Source: JBFELO01 sp041552055
Lineage (GTDB): Bacteria > Acidobacteriota > Thermoanaerobaculia > Thermoanaerobaculales > Sulfomarinibacteraceae
NCBI GenBank assembly: GCA_041552055.1
Contig: JBFELO010000009.1
Span: forward strand, 1 to 64,000
Direction of reading: 5' to 3'
DNA length: 64,000 bases
This document shows positions 16,884-25,675 of the stretch, in pieces. The notes under the pieces are model-generated. The model searched no databases. It worked only from the letters and a program-made list of their open reading frames with translations, and was not told the origin of the DNA. A program made the position numbers and the translations under genes. Every line of letters begins with the position of its first letter. The first letter of the stretch is position 1.

Positions 16884-18158
16884 ATGGTGTTGCGACGTCT
16901 ACAGCCCGAAGAGGTCGAACGGATCGAACGCGAGCCGGTGGATGCAGAGACCGTGGCCCGAGCGGCGGAGATCGTGGAGATGGTCCGTGCCGAGGGAGAG
17001 CGTGCCCTGCGCACCTTTGGCGAGCGTTTCGGCGACCTGGCACCGGGGGCGCCGCTTGTGCTCGACCGTGATGCCATGCGTGCGGGTCGCGAGCGCATAC
17101 CAACGGACCGGCTCGAGCTTCTGGAACGCACAGCAGAACGAATCCGGTCGTTTGCCGAAGCCCAACGCCACGCTCTTCACGACGTCGATGTGGCCGTCCC
17201 GGGCGGCCGAGCAGGCCACGCCGTGGCGCCGGTGACGCGGGCCGGCTGCTACGCTCCGGGAGGCCGCTTCCCCCTTCCCTCATCGGTGCTGATGACGGTG
17301 ATCACGGCGCGTGTCGCCGGCGTCGCGGAGGTGTGGCTGGCGTCGCCCAATCCGGACGATACGATCCTGGCCGCCGCCGCGGTCGCGGACGCCGACGCTC
17401 TGCTCGCTGTGGGGGGAGCCCAGGCTGTCGCCGCATTGGCCTACGGTGCCGGCCCGGTGCCCCCCTGCGACGTCGTGGTCGGTCCCGGCAACCGCTGGGT
17501 GACCGCCGCCAAGCGCCTGGTCACAGGTCGGGTGGGCATCGACATGCTGGCCGGTCCCTCGGAGCTCGTCGTCCTGGCCGACGGGGCGGCCGACCCGGTC
17601 GTAGTCGCCGCCGACCTCCTCGCCCAGGCGGAGCACGACCCCGACGCCGTTCCCGTGCTCGTTACCACATCGCCGTCTCTCGCGGACGCCGTTGACGGTG
17701 AAGTCGCGCGCCAGCTCTCTGGCCTTCCGACGCGGGCCACTGCCGAGGCAGCGCTCGCCAACGGTTTCGCGGTGCTGTGCGATGACCTCGCAATCGCGGC
17801 CTCGGTGTGTGACCGCCTGGCCCCCGAACACCTTCAGATTCTCACCGACGACGCCGACGCGGTTGCGGCGCGACTCGCGCACTGGGGCGGCCTGTTCGTC
17901 GGGGTCAACTCCGCCGAGGTCTTCGGAGACTACGGGATCGGTCCCAATCACACGCTGCCCACGGGAGGTGTGGCCCGTTTCAAGGGCGGCCTCAGCGTGC
18001 TCGACTTTCTTCGCGTCCGTACCTGGCTTCGCCTCGAAACCGGGGCCGAGGGCATCGGCTTCGCCCGCGACGCTGCCGCCCTCGCCCGCCTCGAGGGCCT
18101 CGAGGGGCACGCGCGCGCCGCAGAGATGAGGTTAGCGAGAGGAGACGCAGACAGCTAG
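16884..18158 (+). CDS. hisD: Histidinol dehydrogenase
   Basis: Carries out the last two oxidations, from histidinol to histidine, with NAD. The 424-residue length is normal. Family motifs: [70 protein letters not shown] and [10 protein letters not shown], including the zinc-binding His and Asp positions within QAEHD and near the C-terminus. ATG 16884 lies one nucleotide after the hisA-IE stop with GGGGGAG upstream. It is the last gene of the operon. The following 167 nt hold no clear terminator or gene. Confidence 0.97.
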   Translation: MVLRRLQPEEVERIEREPVDAETVARAAEIVEMVRAEGERALRTFGERFGDLAPGAPLVLDRDAMRAGRERIPTDRLELLERTAERIRSFAEAQRHALHDVDVAVPGGRAGHAVAPVTRAGCYAPGGRFPLPSSVLMTVITARVAGVAEVWLASPNPDDTILAAAAVADADALLAVGGAQAVAALAYGAGPVPPCDVVVGPGNRWVTAAKRLVTGRVGIDMLAGPSELVVLADGAADPVVVAADLLAQAEHDPDAVPVLVTTSPSLADAVDGEVARQLSGLPTRATAEAALANGFAVLCDDLAIAASVCDRLAPEHLQILTDDADAVAARLAHWGGLFVGVNSAEVFGDYGIGPNHTLPTGGVARFKGGLSVLDFLRVRTWLRLETGAEGIGFARDAAALARLEGLEGHARAAEMRLARGDADS

Positions 18159-18325
18159 CAACGAGGACGGGTCCGGAGCCTCCAATCGACGTCGGCCGGC
18201 TATGAGCTACACGCCAGGGGGCTTCTCAGAGCCGTCCACAGAAACCTCTTTGCTCATGGCTTACAGCCTCTGATACGGTCCGCCCCAGCCTCTCGTATCG
18301 TCTCTCCGGCGCGCTCCAGAGATCT

Positions 18326-19465
18326 TCAAAACCTCCCCGCGAGACTTCCCGCATATCCCGTGAGCTCGGCGTATCCCTCGCCGGTGTGTGATCCGGACAC
18401 CGAGACCGGTCCCTCCCAGTAGACCACGCCCGTGGAGCCGCGGCCGTCGAGCTCCGCCCCCGGCACCAGCGGCGTGACCTCGAGTTCGAGATCCTCGGAC
18501 GGCACTCGCACCCGCCACCCCGATGGGTACTCGCCGCCGCTGTCGGGGCTGGTCCACCAGGTGGTGGGATCGAGTACGACCTCATCGACGGTCAGCCGGC
18601 GAGCGGACCCGTCCGCACGCACGATCGTCCCGGATGAGAACGGGTCGGCCGAGCCGTCATGCCGTCGGAGCCGGTAGACCATGAGTTCCGAACCATCGGC
18701 AAGGCGCAGACTGTGCCAATCCCAGCCGACCACACTGGCGCCGAGCTGCGACGTTCCCCACTCGTGGTCGAACCAGCCGGCGCCCGCCAGCACCTGCTCG
18801 CTGCCGTCGATCGTGAGCGTGCCGCTGACGTCGAGACGCGTCCAGCTGACGTAGGCCGAGGCGTTGCCCGGGTCGGCACCTTTTCGCGAATAACCGTCAA
18901 CTCCATGTCGCACCAGCTGCTTTGTCGGACGGTACTGCAGGTCGACCGCGAGCCCTGCAACATGGTCCGAGGCTCGAGCCACGAGGACATCCCCGTCGCG
19001 GCGTTCGAGCGTCCAATCGCCGAGCCACACTCCCAGATCGTCGTTTCTGAACCCGGCGAAGCCGCCATCAGCGCGCCACACACGCTCGGCGTGGCGAAAT
19101 CGTCCGGCGTCCACCTCCGCGACCGCCACGTGCGCCGCCAGCGCGTGGCGCGCGCGCAACGGCGCCTCGCCGGGTCGCGGGGCGGACGGGTCGATGCCAT
19201 AGCGGAAAAAGGTCACCTGCACTCCGTATTTTCGGCCATCGTTATCGGCCAGGTTGGCGGTCAGGTACCACCACTCGGTCTGCACCTCGGGGTGAGCACC
19301 ATGATCGCGCGGAAAGGAGAGCGTCGGGGGTCCAGTGATTCTCAGCCACGCCGGTTCGGAGGCTCCGCCGAATCCAGCCCACGGGAGGAGGGTCGCGGCA
19401 CAACCTGCAACGACCAACCTCCAAGGCTTCGTCTCTCTGCTCTTTGGTGTGACATCGAGTCTCAC
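18326..19465 (-). CDS. AttH/CrtC-type lipocalin-like secreted protein
   Basis: A 379-residue protein with an N-terminal hydrophobic segment (VVAGCAATLLPWAGFGGA, residues 18-35) that is a signal peptide or lipoprotein-like anchor. The body matches the AttH/carotenoid 1,2-hydratase-like double-lipocalin fold: HPEVQTEWWYLTANL near residues 57-71, GVQVTFFRYG, GAGWFDHEWGTSQL in the middle, and ELTGYAGSL at the C-terminus. Such genes sit next to LolCDE/MacB-like exporters, as here, where it follows the permease gene by 4 nt on the same strand. A role in handling a lipid or other hydrophobic compound exported by that transporter is inferred; hydratase activity is not indicated by context. Confidence 0.88.
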   Translation of the reverse strand: MRLDVTPKSRETKPWRLVVAGCAATLLPWAGFGGASEPAWLRITGPPTLSFPRDHGAHPEVQTEWWYLTANLADNDGRKYGVQVTFFRYGIDPSAPRPGEAPLRARHALAAHVAVAEVDAGRFRHAERVWRADGGFAGFRNDDLGVWLGDWTLERRDGDVLVARASDHVAGLAVDLQYRPTKQLVRHGVDGYSRKGADPGNASAYVSWTRLDVSGTLTIDGSEQVLAGAGWFDHEWGTSQLGASVVGWDWHSLRLADGSELMVYRLRRHDGSADPFSSGTIVRADGSARRLTVDEVVLDPTTWWTSPDSGGEYPSGWRVRVPSEDLELEVTPLVPGAELDGRGSTGVVYWEGPVSVSGSHTGEGYAELTGYAGSLAGRF

Positions 19466-19469
19466 GTCG

Positions 19470-22010
19470 TCACCTCTCCTCGCGCAGGACGGTCGCCGGG
19501 TCGACCCTCAGCGCGGCCACTGCCGGTGCGAGCCCGGCGGCGATGCAGGCGACCGCGACCCAAATGATGAGACGCGCCACATCAGACCACGGCAGCTGGA
19601 GTTGGAGCGACCAGCCGAAACTCTGCAGGTTGACCACCTCGACGAGGATCACACCGACAACGAGTCCCGCAACGACACCCGCCGCGGATGCAGCGAGCCC
19701 GAGCAACCCGGCTTCCGCCACCACCATCGCCCCGATCTGACGTCGCGACGCCCCGAGCGCACGAACCGTGGCCAGCTCCCGCCGACGTTCACCGACCAAC
19801 GTCAACAGAACGGTCACCACCGCGATCACCGCCACCACCGCGGCCACGATGGAGAGCGCCGTCGTGATGGCAAACGTGCGTTCGAACGCCGCCAGCACCT
19901 CGCGCTTGAGCTCGCGGTTGGAGAACGCCTCGATCAGGAACCGGCCACGCGCGGCGGCCAACAGTCGATCCCGCGCCGCCAGAGCATCGACGTCATCCGC
20001 CAGGAAGAGCGCCATGTCGAGTGGTCCTCGGCCCGGAAACCGCTCCAAGAACAGCGACCGATCCACCACCACGAGACCGTGGGAGCGCGAGTAATCGGAG
20101 AACACGCCCACCACCGGAACCTCGAGCGGCCCTCCCGGCGGTTCCAGCACTAAGGTGTCGCCCTCGCGCACGCCGAAGCGGTTGGCGAACGGCTCGTTGA
20201 CCACGGCACCTCCGGCCGCGTACGCCTCGGCAAAGACCTCGCTCGACTCGCGACCCGGGAACGCGACGCTGCCGTGAACGGCAACGACATCGAATGCTGC
20301 GCCGGCCAGACTCACGGGGCGGTCACGGTAGGCGATATCGATCGAGTAAAACGGATCTACCGCCTGCGGTCCAAACATGTCGACCGCAAGCTCCAAGATC
20401 GCCGGGTCGAGCTCACCAGTCGGGACGCCGCGCTCCATCGCCAGTGGCCGCACCCACACGTCGGCCCTCATCCCCTCCTCGGTCCACCGCTCCACGGTGC
20501 CGCGAAACGAGGTCACCATGGTGACGATAGCCACTGCTAGCGCGACAGCCACCGACACTGCACCGGCAGCCCACGCGGCCCGTCGACGCCCGGCGGAGAG
20601 CGCCGCGGCGGCGAGCCGGAGCGCCGGTCCGTTGAGTCGTCCGAACGGCCTCGCGCCGACCCGTGCGAGCCCGTCGAGGAGTGGTCCCACAACCACCAGC
20701 AGCATTGCCATCACTGCCAGAGCGGCAACCATTGCGGCGATCGGTAGCCCGCGCCACGCCGGCATCTGCACGAGCCACGCGACGCCTCCCGTCATGGCTC
20801 CGAGAACCACGAGGTGGAGCGCGATCGTCCGGGACGCGAGCGGTCGCGGTGCAGCATCGCTGAGCCCCTGCAGGGGCGGTGTTCGTATGGCCTCCTCGAG
20901 CGGCAAAACCGCCGCCACCAGCGACACGACCATGGCGACGCCGAGCCCGAGTACGACCAGCCACGGCTCGGCCTCGATGCCGGTGGCCAGGCTCGATCGC
21001 AGGAGGGTGGCGACCGAGTAGCGCACACTGACCAGCGCCGCACGTGCGCCGAGCAAGCCACCGATGACGCCGAGCACGCCGCCGACGAGGCCGATAACCG
21101 CCGCCTCCGACAGCACGGCTCCGGCCACCTGGAAACGTGAAGCCCCGAGAGACCGCAGCAGCGCGATAGTATGCCGGCGCTGCACAACTGACGTCGCGAG
21201 CGTAGTCGCCACGAGTACCGCGCCGACGAGTATCGAAATCGCGGACAGCGCGACAAGGTTGAAGCGAAGTGAGGCCACCATGTGCTGGGCGGTCTCGCGC
21301 CGTCGGGAAGGCGGCGCGACCGTAACGTCGTCCGGCAGGAGATCGATCGCACGCACGCGCAGCGCGTCCGGATCCACACCGGCCCTTGGCGCGAGCTCGA
21401 TGCGGTCGACACGATCGCCGCGGCCGAACAGCTCCATCGCGAGCGCCACATCCATTACGACGACCCGCTCCCAGACCTTCGCCAGGCCTTGTGCGGTCAC
21501 TATCGCGGAGATGTTGACCGGCTCCGCCCGAGCCTGCGCGGACAGCGTCAACGTGTCCCCGCGCGTGACGCCGAGCCGATCCGCAAGCGCGGCCGACAGG
21601 AAGACACTGCGTCCGGTGAGGGCCTCGACAACCCGGGAACCGGCGTCGGCCTGCTCGAGGATGGGCCGCACCTCGGCATCGATCAACAGGTCGGTGCCGA
21701 GCACCCGCACGCCGTCACCGAGCTCGACGAGAAGAGCCACCTCCTCGACCACCGGCACGACGATCGCGTCCGAGGCCAGTGGCCGCAGCCCTTCGAGCCA
21801 CCGTACCGGTACCCCACCCGGTCTGGTGATCTCGATCCGCACCGCCCCGGCCACCTCCTCGACCCCCTCCGCGAACGCGCGCACGGCCGCCCTGCTCGCC
21901 GCCACGGTGGCGACTACTGCCGCGACTCCTGCCGCCACCCCGCAGACCGTGACGACGAGCCTCCACGGTCGACGTATCAGCGGCCGCCAAAGGAGTGTCC
22001 GGAGCACCAT
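19470..22010 (-). CDS. FtsX/MacB-like ABC transporter permease
   Basis: An 846-residue membrane protein with duplicated FtsX-type permease domains. A transmembrane helix near residues 15-37 is followed by a periplasmic MacB-PCD-like domain. Then come about three helices around 255-390, two or three more around 425-510, a second periplasmic domain (about 530-710) and three C-terminal helices (about 720-840). The motif LRSLGASRFQVAGAVLSEA and its C-terminal twin VRALGASRRQIGAMVVAEA mark the two FtsX cores. ATG 22010 overlaps the ATPase stop by one nucleotide (TGATG). With the ATPase and AttH-like protein it forms a complete exporter unit of the AttEFGH/LolCDE type; the substrate is unknown. Confidence 0.92.
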   Translation of the reverse strand: MVLRTLLWRPLIRRPWRLVVTVCGVAAGVAAVVATVAASRAAVRAFAEGVEEVAGAVRIEITRPGGVPVRWLEGLRPLASDAIVVPVVEEVALLVELGDGVRVLGTDLLIDAEVRPILEQADAGSRVVEALTGRSVFLSAALADRLGVTRGDTLTLSAQARAEPVNISAIVTAQGLAKVWERVVVMDVALAMELFGRGDRVDRIELAPRAGVDPDALRVRAIDLLPDDVTVAPPSRRRETAQHMVASLRFNLVALSAISILVGAVLVATTLATSVVQRRHTIALLRSLGASRFQVAGAVLSEAAVIGLVGGVLGVIGGLLGARAALVSVRYSVATLLRSSLATGIEAEPWLVVLGLGVAMVVSLVAAVLPLEEAIRTPPLQGLSDAAPRPLASRTIALHLVVLGAMTGGVAWLVQMPAWRGLPIAAMVAALAVMAMLLVVVGPLLDGLARVGARPFGRLNGPALRLAAAALSAGRRRAAWAAGAVSVAVALAVAIVTMVTSFRGTVERWTEEGMRADVWVRPLAMERGVPTGELDPAILELAVDMFGPQAVDPFYSIDIAYRDRPVSLAGAAFDVVAVHGSVAFPGRESSEVFAEAYAAGGAVVNEPFANRFGVREGDTLVLEPPGGPLEVPVVGVFSDYSRSHGLVVVDRSLFLERFPGRGPLDMALFLADDVDALAARDRLLAAARGRFLIEAFSNRELKREVLAAFERTFAITTALSIVAAVVAVIAVVTVLLTLVGERRRELATVRALGASRRQIGAMVVAEAGLLGLAASAAGVVAGLVVGVILVEVVNLQSFGWSLQLQLPWSDVARLIIWVAVACIAAGLAPAVAALRVDPATVLREER

Positions 22011-22675
22011 CACACGATCTTGCCGTCCCGGAGTTGGAGGATCCGGTCCGCGACCCGCGAGACCCTGTCGTCGTGGGTCGCAAGCAGGAGCGCCGCGCCC
22101 TCCTCGCGCTGCAGCTCTTCGAGCAGTTCGAGCACGGCCGCACCGGTGTGTGAATCGAGGTTCCCCGTGGGTTCGTCGGCAACGACGATTCGGGGCCGAT
22201 GGACCAGGGCACGCGCCAATGCGGTCCGCTGCTGCTCGCCGCCCGAAAGCTCGGACGGGTAATGAAGCCGCCGGTGAGCAAGGCCGACCCGTGCGACGAG
22301 CGAGTCGACGCGAGCTTCTTCGCGGCGACCGTCGAGCGCGAGGGGGAGCGCGACGTTCTCCTCGACGGTCAGATGCGGCACCAGATGGAACGCCTGGAAC
22401 ACGAGTCCGATACAGTGCCGCCGCAGCCCGACCAGCGTCTCTTCCGGCGCCGCTGCGAGATCGACGCCGCACACGACGACGCGCCCCTCGGTGGGGCGAT
22501 CCACCGCCGACACCAGATTGAGCAGCGTGGACTTGCCGGAGCCGGAGGCACCCATCAGGGCGACCGACTCACCGGCGGCGAGCTCGAACGAGACGCCATC
22601 GATTGCATGCACCACTTCGTCACCGCGCACGTAGCAACGGCTGACTCGATCAAGCTGGGCGACGGTCTCGCTCAT
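22010..22675 (-). CDS. LolD/MacB-type ABC transporter ATP-binding protein
   Basis: A 221-residue ATPase of the LolD/MacB/FtsE class that powers the FtsX permease encoded immediately downstream. Walker A is ALMGASGSGKSTLL (about 39-52), the Q-loop is VFQAFHLVPHLTVEEN, the signature is LSGGEQQRTALARAL, Walker B is IVVADEPTGNLD, and the H-loop is LATHDD. ATG 22675 has GAGGA upstream. The gene is divergent from the lipoate ligase gene; the gap contains a trinucleotide-like inverted repeat. Confidence 0.95.
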   Translation of the reverse strand: MSETVAQLDRVSRCYVRGDEVVHAIDGVSFELAAGESVALMGASGSGKSTLLNLVSAVDRPTEGRVVVCGVDLAAAPEETLVGLRRHCIGLVFQAFHLVPHLTVEENVALPLALDGRREEARVDSLVARVGLAHRRLHYPSELSGGEQQRTALARALVHRPRIVVADEPTGNLDSHTGAAVLELLEELQREEGAALLLATHDDRVSRVADRILQLRDGKIV

Positions 22676-22724
22676 CGTTCCTCACAACGGTGATGTGCCA
22701 GTCAACAGTCCCAACGCAGGTTTC

Positions 22725-22814
22725 GTTCTTCATCATCGTCTTCATCTTCGTCTTTGTCTATCCAGTCGCGTGCAACCGGTGACGACGACAAAGATGAGGA
22801 CGAAGACGAAGAAC
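22725..22814. repeat. Inverted repeat of CTTCGT/CATCGT-type units
   Basis: A pyrimidine-rich arm (22725-22758) and a purine-rich arm (22787-22814) are reverse complements over about 28 nt with a few mismatches, separated by 28 nt. Units are trinucleotide-like (GTC, TTC, ATC). It lies between the divergent lolD-like and lipoate-ligase genes and can form a long hairpin. Single-arm relatives occur near 52119 and 57335. Confidence 0.85.
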
Positions 22815-22835
22815 AGCGGTGTTACCCTGCGTTCG

Positions 22836-23636
22836 ATGGAAGATTCCACCGCCTGGCGTCTCCTGATCGATGGAGATCAGGCAGGTGCCCTCAACATGGC
22901 GCGGGACGTCGCCATCCTCGAGGGCGTCGCCGAGGGCATCAGTCGACCGACCCTGCGCCTGTACGGCTGGCACCCACCGTGCCTGACGCTGGGACGCCAC
23001 CAATCCCTCGACACCGTTGATCCCGCGTTCTGTCGACACCACGGCATTGACGTCGTCCGTCGTCCCACCGGTGGCCGGGCGCTGCTGCATCACCTCGAGC
23101 TCACGTATTCCTTGACCGCAGCGCTCGGTCACGGCCCGATCCCGCGCAGACTGCAGGACGCGTACCGCACGATCTGCGACGCGCTCGTCCGCGCCTGCGG
23201 CGCCTTTGGCATCGAAGCGCAGCTCACTCCCGGCGAGATCAACATCGCGCTGCCCGGCCCGAGTTCGGGGATCCCCTGCTTCGAGGCGCCTGCCGGCGGC
23301 GAGGTGGTGGTCGCGAATCGCAAGCTCATCGGCTCTGCCATGCGCGCCCACGGCGGCGCCATTCTCCAGCACGGTGCCATTCTGCTCGACTGGGACTCCG
23401 AGCTGCAGGCCGGCGCCCTTGGCCTCGTGGATGACCGCTCGCTGCGGCCGCTGATCACGACCTTTCTCGAGCAGCTCGGCCGCGTTCCCGATCGGCGGGA
23501 GCTCGAGCGGGAGATCGTGGCGGCGTTCTCACAACATCTGGGCGTGGTCTTCGAGGAGGCGGTCCAGACCGAGCCCGAAGCGGCTCGCGAGCGGGACCTG
23601 GGCGGCGGGTTCCTCATCGCCCCGGAGGACTCATGA
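22836..23636 (+). CDS. Lipoate-protein ligase A family protein
   Basis: A 266-residue member of the BPL/LplA family that attaches lipoate or octanoate to lipoyl domains. Visible motifs: GRHQSL near residue 53, VRRPTGGRALLHHLELTYS, and the catalytic-lysine segment NRKLIGSAMR followed by GAILQHGAILLD. The C-terminal LplA accessory domain is absent, so it may be a ligase of the short type or an octanoyltransferase of the LipM type. ATG 22836 is chosen because upstream in-frame codons translate the intergenic repeat. Its TGA shares a palindromic TCATGA with the stop of the converging permease gene. Confidence 0.88.
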   Translation: MEDSTAWRLLIDGDQAGALNMARDVAILEGVAEGISRPTLRLYGWHPPCLTLGRHQSLDTVDPAFCRHHGIDVVRRPTGGRALLHHLELTYSLTAALGHGPIPRRLQDAYRTICDALVRACGAFGIEAQLTPGEINIALPGPSSGIPCFEAPAGGEVVVANRKLIGSAMRAHGGAILQHGAILLDWDSELQAGALGLVDDRSLRPLITTFLEQLGRVPDRRELEREIVAAFSQHLGVVFEEAVQTEPEAARERDLGGGFLIAPEDS

Positions 23637-24860
23637 AAGATCCGGACTGGTCAATCGGTCGGAGTCAGAGCCACCGGGTCCGTCTTCGGCCTCTCTGATC
23701 CTGCCCCTGACGAACGGAAGCAGGGCCAGACCCGGCAACGCCAGTGCAGAGGTGACGGCAAAGTACTTCGCGTAGCCGAGTGCTTCGACACCGATGCCTG
23801 TGAACGCGCCGCCGATGTCGCGAGTCAACGCCATCAGGGCCGTGAGGATGGCGTACTGGGTTGCGGCGTGCTCCCTATCGCACAGATTCATCAGAAACGA
23901 CAGATACGCGGCCGTGCCGAGGCCCTGAGTGAACGACTCGACGATCGAGGCGACGTAGATGCTCTCTCGTGGCATGTCCAGGGCTGCGACGGCGACGTAG
24001 CCGAAGTTCGAGACGAGCTGCGTGATGCCCAGCCACAGCAAGGCCTGGAAGATCCCTTGCCGATTGACGAACCAACCCCCGGTGAGCGCCCCCAGGATCG
24101 TCAGGACAACCCCGAGGGTCACCGAGATCGTCCCGATCTCGGCCAGGCTATAGCCGCTGTCCACCCAGAACGGCTTGACCATGCGTCCCAAGGTCGAGTC
24201 CCCGAGCTTGTACAGCGGGACGAACAGAATCACCGGCACCATCTCCCATCTGAAGAGCCAGCTGAAGACCGGTGCGAGCGCGTGGCGACGGGCCGACTCG
24301 TCCAGCCGGACCCGAGGGCTGATCCACGCCGCGATGGCAAGCACGAAGAACATGACGGCGAGAGCGACCCAGACCAATCGCCATCCCGTGAACTCCGCGA
24401 GGAAGATCATCCCGCCACCGCTCACCAACAACCCGACGCGTCCCGCCGAGACGCGCGTTCCATTGATGCTGCCGACGTCCTGGGGAGTCGCCACGTCGAC
24501 CGCGTAGGCGTCGATGGCGATGTCCTGGGTCGCGGAAGCGGTGGTGAACAGGAACAGCAAGCCCCACAGCAACAGCGAGGGGTGCCCGGCGTCCTGAGCC
24601 ATGATCGCGAGCGCTGTCGCGCTCAGCAGCGCCAGACAGACGGTGATCCAGTGCTGTCGTGCGCCGTACCGGTCCACCAGCGGAGCCCACAGCAGCTTGA
24701 GGGTCCACGGCACGGAGAGCAGGCTCATGAGCCCGATCTCCCCGAGCGACACGCCGTGCACCCTGAAGTACACCGGCCACACGTCGTACGCCACCCCGAA
24801 GGGCAGCGCCTCGGCGAAGTACAGTACCGAGATCCAGAAGAGCTTCTTGCGCAATGTCAC
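23631..24860 (-). CDS. AmpG-like major facilitator superfamily permease
   Basis: An integral membrane protein of about 409 residues with about 12 hydrophobic helices. LFWISVLYFAEALPFGV in the first helix, LKLLWAPLVDRYG in the first cytoplasmic loop and TASATQDIAIDAYAVDV in helix 4-5 are characteristic of the AmpG/PAT subgroup. AmpG in enterobacteria imports anhydromuropeptides for cell-wall recycling; the substrate here is an inference from family only. GTG 24860 is used because it places the first helix at residue 6. ATG 24974 would add 38 residues, mostly basic, and has no ribosome-binding site. No recycling enzymes lie next to it. Confidence 0.85.
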   Translation of the reverse strand: MTLRKKLFWISVLYFAEALPFGVAYDVWPVYFRVHGVSLGEIGLMSLLSVPWTLKLLWAPLVDRYGARQHWITVCLALLSATALAIMAQDAGHPSLLLWGLLFLFTTASATQDIAIDAYAVDVATPQDVGSINGTRVSAGRVGLLVSGGGMIFLAEFTGWRLVWVALAVMFFVLAIAAWISPRVRLDESARRHALAPVFSWLFRWEMVPVILFVPLYKLGDSTLGRMVKPFWVDSGYSLAEIGTISVTLGVVLTILGALTGGWFVNRQGIFQALLWLGITQLVSNFGYVAVAALDMPRESIYVASIVESFTQGLGTAAYLSFLMNLCDREHAATQYAILTALMALTRDIGGAFTGIGVEALGYAKYFAVTSALALPGLALLPFVRGRIREAEDGPGGSDSDRLTSPDLS

Positions 24861-25000
24861 CGGGAGATTGTACCGATGCGACTCGCTGGCGCGAATCGCA
24901 AATCCGCTCCCCTCGGAATTTCTCGAGCGAATTTCGCGTCGCCCCGCACCTTGACGACGCTCTTGTCTTGACATGTCTTGATTTGTCAGGGGGAGATCTG

Positions 25001-25240
25001 ATGGCGGGAATCAAGATCAGCTCAGAGGTTGAGGAATCGGTCTGGAACGATCTGCGCGACGTCACCGAGGAGTCGCACAAGAACATCTCGGGGCTCCTCA
25101 CGGAGGCGATCAGGGACTCTCTCCGGCGTCGGTGCGTGCGTCCGATCGTGCTCGTGCATGTGGAGCGGTCTTTCAGCGAGAACGAAGAGTTTGGACGCCT
25201 CCTTGCCGAGCAGCCGGGTCCTGTTCTTGACTCTCGATGA
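25001..25240 (+). CDS. Antitoxin of a Doc-type toxin-antitoxin pair (RHH-like)
   Basis: A 79-residue protein. The N-terminal 48 residues (KISSEVEESVWNDLRDVTEE, then a helix ending in AIRDSLRRR) have ribbon-helix-helix proportions for DNA binding. The C-terminal LVHVERSFSENEEFGRLLAE resembles the toxin-neutralising tail of antitoxins paired with Doc toxins. ATG 25001 follows GGGGGAG. The coding region overlaps the toxin frame, giving coupled synthesis with antitoxin first. Autorepression by the antitoxin-toxin complex is usual for such pairs; no operator could be assigned by eye. Confidence 0.82.
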   Translation: MAGIKISSEVEESVWNDLRDVTEESHKNISGLLTEAIRDSLRRRCVRPIVLVHVERSFSENEEFGRLLAEQPGPVLDSR

Positions 25241-25592
25241 GGTGCTCGTGATCCACGAGCGCTGCATCGAGAATTCTCGCGGACGCGCCGGCGTCCGAGA
25301 TCTCGGCCTACTCGAGAGTGCACTCTATCGCCCACAGTCCGGTTATTACGAGGATCTCGCGACCATGGCGGCGGCCGTTTTCGAATCCCTGTTGATGAAC
25401 CATCCATTCGTGGACGGCAAAAAGCGGGTTGCGTCCTTCGCAATTGATGTGTTCCTCCGGCTCAACGGATGGGAGCTCGAGGTCGACGCGCCCGAAACAC
25501 ACGCGCTAATCACCGGTCTGCTCGAGACTGGCTCTGCGGGTATCGATCACCTCTTGGATTGGATCACCGTTTCACTCAAGAAGCTCGATTGA
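25227..25592 (+). CDS. doc: Doc/Fic-family toxin with variant motif
   Basis: About 121 residues of the Doc (death-on-curing) family, which inactivates elongation factor Tu by phosphorylation. N-terminal TLDEVLVIHE and RDLGLLESALYRPQ are Doc signatures. The active-site loop reads NHPFVDGKKRVA: the His, Phe, Asp, Lys and Arg of the HxFx(D)xNKR motif are present but the Asn is Lys. The tail VFLRLNGWELE is normal. The start is uncertain: TTG 25227 gives the expected N-terminus and overlaps the antitoxin by 14 nt, while CTG 25221 or GTG 25242 are possible. Whether the Asn-to-Lys change weakens activity is open. Confidence 0.85.
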   Translation: MTLDEVLVIHERCIENSRGRAGVRDLGLLESALYRPQSGYYEDLATMAAAVFESLLMNHPFVDGKKRVASFAIDVFLRLNGWELEVDAPETHALITGLLETGSAGIDHLLDWITVSLKKLD

Positions 25593-25675
25593 AGTCCGGG
25601 ACTGCTATCCCGCCGGCAACAGAGGCGTCGGAGCGCCTCCTGCGATCAACTCCAGACTCTTCTACTCTCAGCAAG

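Noticed and set aside
18159..18325. tRNA or other RNA gene after hisD
   Set aside because: I looked for cloverleaf arms and a TTCGA-type T-loop and found none; the interval shows nothing that I can support.
22695..22835. N-terminal extension of the lipoate ligase from an upstream ATG
   Set aside because: The added 47 residues are translation of the intergenic inverted repeat and lack homology; ATG 22836 is the better start.
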